Shown one piece after another: positions 26,057 through 33,804 of a stretch of 64,000 nucleotides of DNA; within the stretch, counting starts at the first letter, position 1; each line of letters starts with the position of its first letter. A program made the position numbers and the translations under genes. The stretch lies in NCBI GenBank assembly GCA_031976175.1, contig DALYLR010000001.1, positions 124,001 to 188,000 on the forward strand. Reading direction: 5' to 3'. The notes below the pieces were generated by a model that saw nothing but the letters and a program-made list of their open reading frames with translations, had not been told where the DNA came from and ran no database searches. The DNA comes from DMER01 sp003451645 (GTDB lineage Bacteria; Pseudomonadota; Alphaproteobacteria; Micropepsales; Micropepsaceae).

Positions 26057-27716
26057 TAAATCTTTCGTGCGCCCTGTCCTACATGAAATTGGCCAGTTTT
26101 TGCGCACTGTCCGCCATTTGCGCCCCGTGCAAATCTATGGGCGTGTCTGGTTTCGTCTGGCGCGTCCTCGTCCAGATCTGTCGGCTGCGCCAGCATTGCG
26201 TGCGCCTCGGGGCCCTTGGCAAAGTCCGGCGGCACGCCAACCCAGTCTGACCGGACCCGGCGCGTTTCGTTTCCTCAATGAAGCCGGTAGCTTGGCCCAG
26301 TGTGGCTGGGATGATCCCGCGACGCCAAAATTGTGGCGCTATAATCTACATTATTTCGACGACTTGAATGCGGACGGGGCTGCGGAGCGCGCTCCATGGC
26401 ATCAGGCACTTGCCGCGGATTGGCTCGCCGCCAACCCACCGGGCAAGGGGACAGCGTGGGAGCCCTATCCAACCTCGCTCAGGATTGTGAACTGGATCAA
26501 ATGGGCCCGCGCCGGTCACGGCCTCAGTCGTGAAGCGCTTCAGAGCCTGGCGGTTCAAACGCGCTGGTTGACGCAACGTTTGGAATGGCACTTGCTCGGC
26601 AACCATCTCTTCGCCAACGCCAAGGCGCTCGTCTTCGCTGGGCTGTTCTTCGATGGCGCGGAAGCGGCACGATGGCTTGACACGGGTCGCCGCATTCTCA
26701 CGCAGGAAATCCCCGAACAAATCCTGCCCGACGGCGGACAGTTCGAACTTAGTCCCATGTATCATGCGCTCGCGGTTGAGGACATGCTTGACCTCGTCAA
26801 TATCGCGCGGGCGTATGGCTGCGATGATCTCGCCACAGAGTGGAGCGTGCCGATCCCCGCAATGCTCGACTGGCTCATGACCATGACGCATCCTGACGGA
26901 GATCTCGCCTTTTTCAATGACACGGCGATGGGAATCGCGCCGTCGAATGACAGGCTCCTCGCCTATGCGCGATCTCTGGGGTTCGTGACGTCTCAGCCAG
27001 CGTCCGGCACAAAGCACCTGCCAGCATCAGGCTATGCGCGTCTTGTCCGGGGACCCGCCGTGCTCATCGCCGATCTGGCCCGCGTCGGCCCCGATTACCT
27101 TCCCGGACATGCTCATGCCGATACTCTGAGTTTTGAGCTCTCGCTGTCTGGCCGCCGTGTGATCGTCAATTCCGGGACCTCGGTCTATGGCCTGGGTCCT
27201 GAGCGCGAGCGCCAGAGGGGTACCGCAGCGCATTCGACGGTTGTTGTCGGCGGGAGAAACTCCTCAGAAGTCTGGTCCGGGTTCCGTGTCGGGCGACGGG
27301 CGCTGCCTTTTGATGTCAGTTTGCGGGACGAGGGCGAAGCCTTGGCCGCCACAGGCGCCCATGATGGTTACCGGCACTTGCCAGGCGCGCCCGTCCATCG
27401 CCGGACATGGCAGCTTACGGATCGCGGGCTCACCGTGACCGATAGCATCGAAGGCCATGGACAGCAGCGGATCGAGGCCTGGTTTCACCTGGCGCCGGGC
27501 TTCAGGGCGGTGCAAAAGGGGGACTACACCCTCATTGCCGATGATCGCGGAGTTGAGATCGCGACCGTGCGTCACCAGGGCAGCAGGCTGGAGACTGTGG
27601 CTTCAACCTGGCATCCGCAATTCGGTCTCACGGTCCAAAATGAGGCGCTACGTATTGCCTGCGACAGCCCATTGCCGTTGCGTTTTGAGACCTCTTTGAT
27701 TTGGACTGTGCCGTGA
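26046..27716 (+). CDS. Heparinase II/III-like (alginate lyase family) protein
   Basis: A 556-residue protein with an N-terminal alpha-helical toroid (YPTSLRIVNWIKWARAGHG, then LEWHLLGNHLFANAKALVFA near residue 180) and a C-terminal beta-sandwich containing GHAHADTLSFELSLSGRR near residue 357. This is the layout of polysaccharide lyases of the heparinase II/III type. There is no signal peptide, so it seems cytoplasmic. Inside a biosynthetic operon it may trim or edit the uronic-acid-containing chain rather than serve catabolism. It overlaps the preceding gene by 11 bases and the next glycosyltransferase gene by 4 bases if that starts at 27713. Confidence 0.83.
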   Translation: MSNSKSFVRPVLHEIGQFLRTVRHLRPVQIYGRVWFRLARPRPDLSAAPALRAPRGPWQSPAARQPSLTGPGAFRFLNEAGSLAQCGWDDPATPKLWRYNLHYFDDLNADGAAERAPWHQALAADWLAANPPGKGTAWEPYPTSLRIVNWIKWARAGHGLSREALQSLAVQTRWLTQRLEWHLLGNHLFANAKALVFAGLFFDGAEAARWLDTGRRILTQEIPEQILPDGGQFELSPMYHALAVEDMLDLVNIARAYGCDDLATEWSVPIPAMLDWLMTMTHPDGDLAFFNDTAMGIAPSNDRLLAYARSLGFVTSQPASGTKHLPASGYARLVRGPAVLIADLARVGPDYLPGHAHADTLSFELSLSGRRVIVNSGTSVYGLGPERERQRGTAAHSTVVVGGRNSSEVWSGFRVGRRALPFDVSLRDEGEALAATGAHDGYRHLPGAPVHRRTWQLTDRGLTVTDSIEGHGQQRIEAWFHLAPGFRAVQKGDYTLIADDRGVEIATVRHQGSRLETVASTWHPQFGLTVQNEALRIACDSPLPLRFETSLIWTVP

Positions 27717-28891
27717 GGCTCCTGATCCTAACGAATTACTTCACGCCGGACCTTAGTGCCGGCTCCTTCCGGATGCAGGGCTTTGTGGACGCGCTTGCCG
27801 CGCATGATCCGGCGGGCTTGGACGTGGACTTGATTACCACGCGTCCAAACCGGTATGCCAGCCTGAAAGCGGACGCGGAAGGGTTTGAGGATCGCGGTTG
27901 GCTGCGCATCCATCGCATCACATTGCCCGACCACAAGAACGGGATGGCCGATCAAGCCCGTGCCTATTTGCGGTACGCTCAGGCAGTTCGCACATTGACC
28001 GGCGGCAAGCGCTGGGACCTCGTCTTTGCAACCTCTTCGCGTTTGATGACCGCCGGCCTGGGTGCCTATGTTGCGCGGCGGATGCGTGCACCCCTTTATC
28101 TCGATATTCGCGACCTGTTCACCTTGAACATGGATGAGTTGCTCGCCGGCAGCCCATTGAAACTCCTCGTGCCGGTGTTCCGGCAGATCGAACGGCGGGC
28201 CTTTCGTGCGGCGCAGCGCATCAATGTCGTGTCCGAGGGCTTTATTCCGCATATCCGCGCCATCGCGCCCGATGTCCCCATCACCTGCTATACCAATGGG
28301 ATCGACGACATCTTTCTCACCGAGACTTTTCAAAAACCCGAGAGAAGGCGGGACCAACCCCTTATCCTTTATGCGGGAAACATGGGCGAGGGCCAGGGTT
28401 TGCACCGGATCGTTCCCATGGTCGCCAAGGCCCTCAACGGGGAGGCGCGCTTTCGACTGATCGGCGATGGCGGCAAGCGCCGGGAGCTCGAGAGCACCTT
28501 GCAGGCCGAGGGCTTGTCCAATGTCGAATTGCTGCCGCCAGTCTCACGGGACAAGCTGATCGCCCATTATCGCGATGCGGACATTTTGTTTTTGCACCTC
28601 AATGATCTTGATGCATTCCGCAAGGTCTTGCCCTCAAAGATTTTTGAGTATGCTGCCACGGGGCGGCCCATGCTGGCAGGCGTCGCCGGACTGGCCGCTG
28701 ATTTTCTGGCCAAGAATCTTCCCGATGCGGAGGTTTTTGCACCTCAGGATGCGCCCGCGATGATCCAGGCGGTCCGGCGTCTTGCCGGCACGCAGCCGGT
28801 CATTGATCGAACCGCTTTCCGGCATGAGTTCTCGCGCGAGGCTATCATGCGGAAGCTCACTCAAGATGTGATGTCACTTCTCAAGCGCTGA
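27713..28891 (+). CDS. Glycosyltransferase family 4 (WbuB-like)
   Basis: About 392 residues. The N-terminus LLILTNYFTPDLSAGSFRM is typical of WbuB-type GT4 enzymes. A central LYLDIRDLFTLNMDEL, the donor-domain LILYAGNMGEGQGLHRIV near residue 215, and KVLPSKIFEYAATGRPML near residue 305 complete the pattern. The GTG at 27713 overlaps the heparinase-like stop in a GTGA. It is the last gene of the capsule locus; the tRNA-Ser gene follows after about 95 bases on the other strand. Confidence 0.87.
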   Translation: MRLLILTNYFTPDLSAGSFRMQGFVDALAAHDPAGLDVDLITTRPNRYASLKADAEGFEDRGWLRIHRITLPDHKNGMADQARAYLRYAQAVRTLTGGKRWDLVFATSSRLMTAGLGAYVARRMRAPLYLDIRDLFTLNMDELLAGSPLKLLVPVFRQIERRAFRAAQRINVVSEGFIPHIRAIAPDVPITCYTNGIDDIFLTETFQKPERRRDQPLILYAGNMGEGQGLHRIVPMVAKALNGEARFRLIGDGGKRRELESTLQAEGLSNVELLPPVSRDKLIAHYRDADILFLHLNDLDAFRKVLPSKIFEYAATGRPMLAGVAGLAADFLAKNLPDAEVFAPQDAPAMIQAVRRLAGTQPVIDRTAFRHEFSREAIMRKLTQDVMSLLKR

Positions 28892-28985
28892 GGTGGCTCT
28901 CGCCTTGCGTTTGTTTTTCAGCACGTGCCGATCGCCCGTGACGCATAAACTGCCATGGCTCCCCCCACACAAAATAAGGGGCTTA

Positions 28986-29073
28986 TGGCGGAGAGGGTGA
29001 GATTCGAACTCACGGTACGTTGCCGTACGCCGCATTTCGAGTGCGGTGCCATAGACCACTCGACCACCTCTCC
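28986..29073 (-). tRNA. tRNA-Ser, anticodon CGA
   Basis: Read on the minus strand, the acceptor stem GGAGAGG (29067-29073) pairs with CCTCTCC (28990-28996), followed by discriminator G and an encoded CCA (28986-28988). The anticodon arm is CCGCA-CTCGAAA-TGCGG, giving anticodon CGA, which reads serine codon UCG. A long variable arm (GTACGGCAACGTAC) and the T-arm GTGAG-TTCGAAT-CTCAC are the class II features expected for serine. The 88 bases include CCA. The gene's 3' end faces the capsule locus, a typical arrangement for island insertion. Confidence 0.96.
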
Positions 29074-29150
29074 GCAGCCTTGCAGCCACAAGGCCGCTGG
29101 ATTTACAGGAGCAGGCCCGGAAGAGCAACCCGCTTTTGGGGCCTGAACGG

Positions 29151-29987
29151 TTACGGCCCGCTCAACCATTCCAGCCGATGGCTTGCGCCCGGCCCTTGCG
29201 CCATGACGCGTTCTAACCAGGGCAATGTCCGTTCCAGGGCGGAGTGCAGCGTCCAGGGCGGGTTAATCATCAGCAATGCGCAGCTGGTCAGCCGCTCGCG
29301 TGCGGCCGAAACGGAGAGGCCTGCAATCAACACCTCCGGAATAATGGCGCCTTGGATTTCCGCCTCAAAGCGTGCGACAGCTTGTGCGTCCTTCAGCGGA
29401 TACCAGACAAGATAGCCGCCTTCCGGCCAGCGCTCGTACCCGCTCTTGATGGTGTGGGCCGCTCGCGCGAATTCGTCCTCTGCCTCAAAAGGCGGGTCGA
29501 TCAGGACCAGGCCACGGCGCTCTTTGGGCGGGAGTTGGCTGGCCAAGGCCGCATAGCCGTCTAGTTCGAAGGCCTTGGCCTGTGCGAAGGGTTTCAGGGC
29601 GAGGCGCAAGGCGTCAGCCGTTGGCGGGTGCTTCTCAATCGCCACAAGGCGGTCCTGCTTGCGCAATTGGTGCGCAATCAGAAGCGGGCTGCCTGGGTAG
29701 AGCGTTGCGGATTTGTATGCGCGGCGAGCGTCGTCGATCGCCGTCAGGTAGTCGGTGACCAATGGTGGTGGGTCTGCAGCGGCCATGACGCGTTCTAGAC
29801 CACTTTGCCATTCCTGCGTCTTGCCCGCTTCCTCGCCAGAAAGGTCGTAGCCGCCAGCGCCCGCATGGGTGTCCATCACACAGAACCCTTTGTCCTTCAG
29901 GCGCAAATGCTTGAGCCAGGCGATCAGGATGATGTGTTTGAGGACGTCTGCGAAATTGGCGGCGTGATAACCATGGCGGTAGTTCAT
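29151..29987 (-). CDS. rlmJ: 23S rRNA (adenine(2030)-N6)-methyltransferase
   Basis: A 278-residue RlmJ that methylates A2030 of 23S rRNA using SAM. The family N-terminus MNYRHGYHAANFADVLKHI is present in full. The SAM site follows (DTHAGAGGYDL near residue 39), and the catalytic motif is LIDPPFEAEDEF near residue 161. Length is normal. It lies 17 bases from the end of the lpxR-like gene on the same strand, so both may be cotranscribed. Confidence 0.93.
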   Translation of the reverse strand: MNYRHGYHAANFADVLKHIILIAWLKHLRLKDKGFCVMDTHAGAGGYDLSGEEAGKTQEWQSGLERVMAAADPPPLVTDYLTAIDDARRAYKSATLYPGSPLLIAHQLRKQDRLVAIEKHPPTADALRLALKPFAQAKAFELDGYAALASQLPPKERRGLVLIDPPFEAEDEFARAAHTIKSGYERWPEGGYLVWYPLKDAQAVARFEAEIQGAIIPEVLIAGLSVSAARERLTSCALLMINPPWTLHSALERTLPWLERVMAQGPGASHRLEWLSGP

Positions 29988-30004
29988 CGATCGGCCTTGG
30001 GGCT

Positions 30005-30985
30005 TTAGAACCGCGTGGTCAGCGTGATGACGCCGAAGTTCTGGGCGCCATCCTGCATGTCAAACTCCTCCGAGCGCACGACATAGGTGAACGAGGCGAT
30101 CGTGCCCCAGAGATTGATGGCGCCGCCGATCTCCATGTCGACTACGACCTCGTTCTTGTCGACGCTGAGGCTGTTGCCCAGCGTGTTGCCGTCCAGAAAG
30201 ATGTTGACCGCCTGAGCGCGGGCTTGGACGCCGGCCCAGACCTGCCAGCTTGGGGCGCCTTCGATCGAGCGGGCACCAGGGCCTGCATTGCCAGGGCGCA
30301 CCCGCACTTGGCCCCAATCATTCTCCAAAGATTCGCCGATGCGCCAGGTGATGCCTGCCTGCACCTCGGTGAGCACGTTGCCAGCGCTTATCCCAACCAT
30401 CGGGATCAAGTCGGTTTCAAAGCCGAACATCGTATCAGTGTCGAACTGCCAGCGCTTTTCCAGGGACAGGATCACGCCTAGCTCGTCATCGAGCTGATTG
30501 TCCCAGCCCTTGGGCGAATTAAAGCCCAGCAGATCATGCCACCACGTCTGCAGGCCCTCAGCGCCAGCCGAGGGCCCTACAACGCCCAGATTGAGGGTGA
30601 GGCTCGTCAGGCTGTGCTGGTCCTGGGCATGGATGCCCAATTCGCCGTAGAGCCAACCGGCATAGGGGTGCTGGTCAGGCAGGGGCAAGGCCGTCTTGGT
30701 GTCGTCGGGCGTATAGATGCTCTGGCCGATGGCCCAGGTCGTGAAGACCGCGTCCTGAGCATCGGCGCCGAGGATACCTTGGGCGAGGCCCCAGGCGAAG
30801 TCTGGTGTCAGGCGCTCCGGCGCGCGATAAAGGATTTTCAGGCCGCTGGTGTAGTTCTTGTCGGTCTTGGCGCCGAGGGCGTCATTCTCGACCGCAAGGG
30901 TCCACATGCCGCCATCCTCTGGCGCTGCGAGGGCCAAATTCGATGCGGTCAGCAGGCTCAGCAGTGGCAAAAAGACGTAACGCAC
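30005..30985 (-). CDS. lpxR: Lipid A deacylase LpxR family outer-membrane protein
   Basis: A 326-residue protein of the LpxR/DUF2219 family, which removes the 3'-acyloxyacyl chain of lipid A in the outer membrane. A signal peptide is visible (FLPLLSLLTASNLALAAP, cleavage near residue 21). The active-site regions are present: LAVENDALGAKTDKNYTSG with the Asn-Asp pair, DQHPYAGWLYGELG, and GPSAGAEGLQTWWHDLLG with the catalytic His. The C-terminus ends with aromatic-rich strands and a final Phe (GVITLTTRF), as in beta-barrels. It would remodel lipid A; no regulator is next to it. Confidence 0.88.
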   Translation of the reverse strand: MRYVFLPLLSLLTASNLALAAPEDGGMWTLAVENDALGAKTDKNYTSGLKILYRAPERLTPDFAWGLAQGILGADAQDAVFTTWAIGQSIYTPDDTKTALPLPDQHPYAGWLYGELGIHAQDQHSLTSLTLNLGVVGPSAGAEGLQTWWHDLLGFNSPKGWDNQLDDELGVILSLEKRWQFDTDTMFGFETDLIPMVGISAGNVLTEVQAGITWRIGESLENDWGQVRVRPGNAGPGARSIEGAPSWQVWAGVQARAQAVNIFLDGNTLGNSLSVDKNEVVVDMEIGGAINLWGTIASFTYVVRSEEFDMQDGAQNFGVITLTTRF

Positions 30986-31129
30986 GAATAATCCGGCCCC
31001 TATTCGTTGAAAGTCGGCACCCTTTCGAGCAGTGTTAGCCAGATGGCCCGCTCAACAAAAGGGGCATTTGCATCGGTTGGCCGCATTTGCCAGTTTTGCG
31101 CCATGCCGCCACGGCTAATCAGTTGATGC

Positions 31130-31158
31130 TTGACTCTTTCCGGGCGGTAGGCAATATC
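31130..31158 (+). promoter_or_regulatory. Possible promoter for rplU-rpmA
   Basis: TTGACT at 31130-31135 matches five of six -35 bases and is followed after 17 bases by AATATC (31153-31158), a weak -10. It lies about 45 bases before the rplU start, with no other candidate in the 217-base gap. Confidence 0.35.
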
Positions 31159-31202
31159 CGCGCCTTCGTTTTCAAATCAGCGCTTTTTCGGACGTCACGG
31201 CA

Positions 31203-31517
31203 ATGCTCGCGGTTATCAAGACCCAAGGAAAACAATTCAAAGTTGCGAAGGGTGATACCCTGACCATCGACCGTTTGGCGGGCGAGGCGGGCTCGAGCGT
31301 TGCTTTGGGCGACGTGCTGATGCTCATCGACGGCGAACAAACCCTTGTTGGCGCTCCCTTTTTGGCTGGCGCCAAGGTCGAGGCCGAGATCGTTGCCCAT
31401 GAGAAGGGCGACAAGATCCTGGTGGTCAAGAAGCGCCGCCGCAAAGGCTATAAGCGGACCAAGGGGCACCGTCAGGCGCTCACCACGGTCAAGGTCACTG
31501 GCATACACGCAGCGTAA
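31203..31517 (+). CDS. rplU: 50S ribosomal protein L21
   Basis: A 104-residue L21, a 23S-rRNA-binding protein of the large subunit. The sequence begins MLAVIKTQGKQFKVAKGDTL and contains VGAPFLAGAKVEAEIV and the basic C-terminal KKRRRKGYKRTKGHRQALT, all diagnostic. It leads the conserved rplU-rpmA pair, with rpmA 38 bases downstream. Confidence 0.97.
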   Translation: MLAVIKTQGKQFKVAKGDTLTIDRLAGEAGSSVALGDVLMLIDGEQTLVGAPFLAGAKVEAEIVAHEKGDKILVVKKRRRKGYKRTKGHRQALTTVKVTGIHAA

Positions 31518-31555
31518 CAAGCTGCCCATTCAAAGAAGATTGAGGATAAGTCGAC

Positions 31556-31828
31556 ATGGCCAGTAAGAAAGCCGGCGGATCATCAAAGAACGGTCGCGAT
31601 AGCAAGCCAAAGTACCTGGGCGTTAAGCGCTTTGGCGGCGAGATGGTTCTCGCCGGGAACATCCTCGTGCGGCAGCGCGGTACGCAGTTCCATCCCGGTA
31701 CCCATGTTGGTATTGGCCGGGATCACACTCTTTATGCGCTGGAAACCGGGCATGTGGCGTTCAAGACGCGCCGCGATGGCCGAAAGTTTGTCTCGATTCA
31801 ACCGGTAGCGCTTGCGGCAGCTGGATGA
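31556..31828 (+). CDS. rpmA: 50S ribosomal protein L27
   Basis: A 90-residue L27, whose flexible N-terminus reaches the peptidyl-transferase centre. It begins MASKKAGGSSKNGRDSKPKY, directly without the cleaved extension seen in Firmicutes, and contains VKRFGGEMVLAGNILVRQRG and HPGTHVGIGRDHTLYAL. A strong terminator follows at 31892-31919, so the ribosomal pair is a separate transcription unit. Confidence 0.97.
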   Translation: MASKKAGGSSKNGRDSKPKYLGVKRFGGEMVLAGNILVRQRGTQFHPGTHVGIGRDHTLYALETGHVAFKTRRDGRKFVSIQPVALAAAG

Positions 31829-31891
31829 CATAGGCGGATGTAGACCATACCGCCCTCCCTACAGGATGGCGGTTCAGGGACGATAGGACGA

Positions 31892-31919
31892 GGGAGATGG
31901 ACCGCCATCTCCCTTTTTT
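31892..31919 (+). terminator. Intrinsic terminator after rpmA
   Basis: A perfect 9-base stem (GGGAGATGG / CCATCTCCC) with loop ACCG is followed at once by six T residues. It ends the rplU-rpmA unit and separates it from the GNAT gene. Confidence 0.93.
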
Positions 31920-32027
31920 ATTCTCCCGTCCACCTTGGAGGAACGCGTGTGATGACTGCTTGCGCCACAAATCATAGAGCCCGGGACAACAACAACCACG
32001 GCCGTTGAGATTACGACAGCGCGTCTG

Positions 32028-32552
32028 GTGCTGCGCCCTCTGGCGCGGGGCGATCTCTCCCGGCTTGTGCAATTGGGCAATGATTTTGCGGTCGCGAAGA
32101 ACCTGTCGCGGTTTCCCTATCCCTATAAGATGGCGGATGCGGAGGAGTGGTTTGCACTGCAGTCAACAATCCAGGCGCAAGGTGAGCAATTGGCGCTGGC
32201 GGTCACGCTCAAAGGCGAGTTGATCGGCGGGATCGGTCTTGGGCCAGTTCACACACCACAACATGAGCTCGGCTATTGGCTGGGCCAACCCTATTGGGGC
32301 CAGGGCTATGCGACCGAGGCGTCCGTGGCCGTTCTCGATTACGGGTTTGACCGGTTTGGCCTCGGCGTCATTGCCGCCGCCCATTTTGCCGACAACCACG
32401 CCTCGGGCCGGGTGCTGACCAAGCTCGGCTTTCGTTACACGATAGAGACAAACCGGTACTCCAGAGCGCGGGGGTGCGACGTGCGTTGCCTCGAGATGGC
32501 CTTGCCGCGCGGGCGCTGGGCGCAGTTGCGCCAAGGCGACGGGTCGCATTAA
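32028..32552 (+). CDS. GNAT-family N-acetyltransferase (RimJ/RimL-like), start unclear
   Basis: A 174-residue acetyltransferase of the Acetyltransf_3 type. The acetyl-CoA loop is seen as YWLGQPYWGQGYATEA near residue 83, followed by GLGVIAAAHFADNHASGRVLTKLGF. The GTG at 32028 starts inside the first strand (RLVLRPL), so the true N-terminus must lie upstream, yet no normal start codon exists in that frame back to the stop at 31953. An ATG at 31952 with an excellent GGAGG (31937-31941, spacing 10) is one frame off. Either an ATT/ATC start or a one-base frameshift explains this. Position between rpmA and obgE is usual in alphaproteobacteria. Confidence 0.8.
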   Translation: MLRPLARGDLSRLVQLGNDFAVAKNLSRFPYPYKMADAEEWFALQSTIQAQGEQLALAVTLKGELIGGIGLGPVHTPQHELGYWLGQPYWGQGYATEASVAVLDYGFDRFGLGVIAAAHFADNHASGRVLTKLGFRYTIETNRYSRARGCDVRCLEMALPRGRWAQLRQGDGSH

Positions 32553-32576
32553 GTCATCGTGGTGAGAAGAAGATCT

Positions 32577-32614
32577 GCCAGGCCAATTCAGCGATTATTC
32601 AGAATTGGTCTGGC
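32577..32614. repeat. Long hairpin between the GNAT gene and obgE
   Basis: A 13-base inverted repeat (32577-32589 with 32602-32614; arm GCCAGGCCAATTC, one G-T pair) encloses a 12-base A+T-rich loop. No T-run follows, so it is not an ordinary terminator. A second, 7-base hairpin (CCACCGG / CCGGTGG) lies at 32647-32668. Confidence 0.6.
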
Positions 32615-32742
32615 CGAGCGCGGATATTCCTTGTTATGCTGACCCTCCACCGGTGTGGGCCCCGGTGGTGCTCCTAATTTTGGACGCGCCATGAAGCGGG
32701 CCCTCCCTGGCCCCTTTTGCTGCAACGGTCCCTAGTACCCCA

Positions 32743-33804
32743 ATGAAGTTTCTCGATCAGGCCAAGCTCTACATCAAAGCCGGCGATGGCGGCGCGGGAT
32801 GTGCGAGTTTCCGGCGTGAGAAGTTCATCGAGTTCGGTGGACCCGATGGCGGCGATGGCGGGCGCGGCGGTGACGTTGTGATCGAGGCGGTGGAGAACCT
32901 CAACACGCTCATCGACTTTCGCTACCAGCAGCACTTCAAAGCCCAAAAAGGGGGCTATGGAAGCGGTCAAAACAAGACGGGCGCGAGGGGCAACGACATC
33001 GTCCTGAAAGTCCCGGTTGGCACGCAGATCTATGCCGAGGACAATCAGACCTTGTTGTTCGACCTGATCTCTGCAGGGCAGCGCGCCGTCGTCGCAGAAG
33101 GCGGGGCGGGCGGACTGGGCAACACGCATTTCAAATCGTCAACCAATCGCGCGCCACGCAAGACAACGCCCGGGGCTCCGGGCCAAGAACTGATCTTGTG
33201 GCTGCAGCTAAAGCTGATCGCCGATGTGGGCGTGATCGGGCAGCCCAACGCCGGCAAGTCGACTTTTTTGGGCGCCGCATCCGGTGCCAAGCCTTTGATC
33301 GGGGATTATCCGTTCACAACCTTGAGCCCGCAGTTGGGTGTCGCCAGCGTGCACGGTATAGAGTTCGTCATTGCCGATTTGCCCGGTCTTATCGAAGGCG
33401 CCCATGAGGGTGTCGGTCTCGGCGACCGGTTTCTTGGCCACGCCGAGCGCTGCCATGTCTTGTTGCATTTGATCGATGGCAGTCTTGATCCTGATGAGAT
33501 GCGGGATGCCTATGACATGGTGCGCAAAGAAATCGAAGCCTATGGGCGTGGTCTGGACAAAAAACCCGAACTGATTGGCGTCAACAAGATCGATCTGCTC
33601 GGCCAGGGCGATATTGAACGCAAAAGGCGCATGATGCAGGAGTTCACCGGCAACCCAACCCTGCAATTGTCCGCAATGACGGATCGTGGCGAGGCAAGCG
33701 GGGTGGGCCGGGTTTTGCGTGAGCTCGCGAAAATGGTGCAAGCGGTGCGGGGGCCATCTGCAAAGCCCGGCTCAAAAGACGGTGGTCCCACTTGGACCCC
33801 TTGA
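32743..33804 (+). CDS. obgE: GTPase ObgE/CgtA
   Basis: A 353-residue Obg GTPase involved in 50S assembly and stress control. Residues 1-158 form the glycine-rich Obg fold (KAGDGGAGCASFRREKF, then GGDGGRGGDV). The G domain follows with G1 GQPNAGKST near residue 166, DLPGLIEGAHEG (G3) and NKIDLL (G4). Length is typical for alphaproteobacteria, which have a short tail. The ATG at 32743 follows a 190-base gap with two hairpins. proB overlaps its end. Confidence 0.96.
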   Translation: MKFLDQAKLYIKAGDGGAGCASFRREKFIEFGGPDGGDGGRGGDVVIEAVENLNTLIDFRYQQHFKAQKGGYGSGQNKTGARGNDIVLKVPVGTQIYAEDNQTLLFDLISAGQRAVVAEGGAGGLGNTHFKSSTNRAPRKTTPGAPGQELILWLQLKLIADVGVIGQPNAGKSTFLGAASGAKPLIGDYPFTTLSPQLGVASVHGIEFVIADLPGLIEGAHEGVGLGDRFLGHAERCHVLLHLIDGSLDPDEMRDAYDMVRKEIEAYGRGLDKKPELIGVNKIDLLGQGDIERKRRMMQEFTGNPTLQLSAMTDRGEASGVGRVLRELAKMVQAVRGPSAKPGSKDGGPTWTP

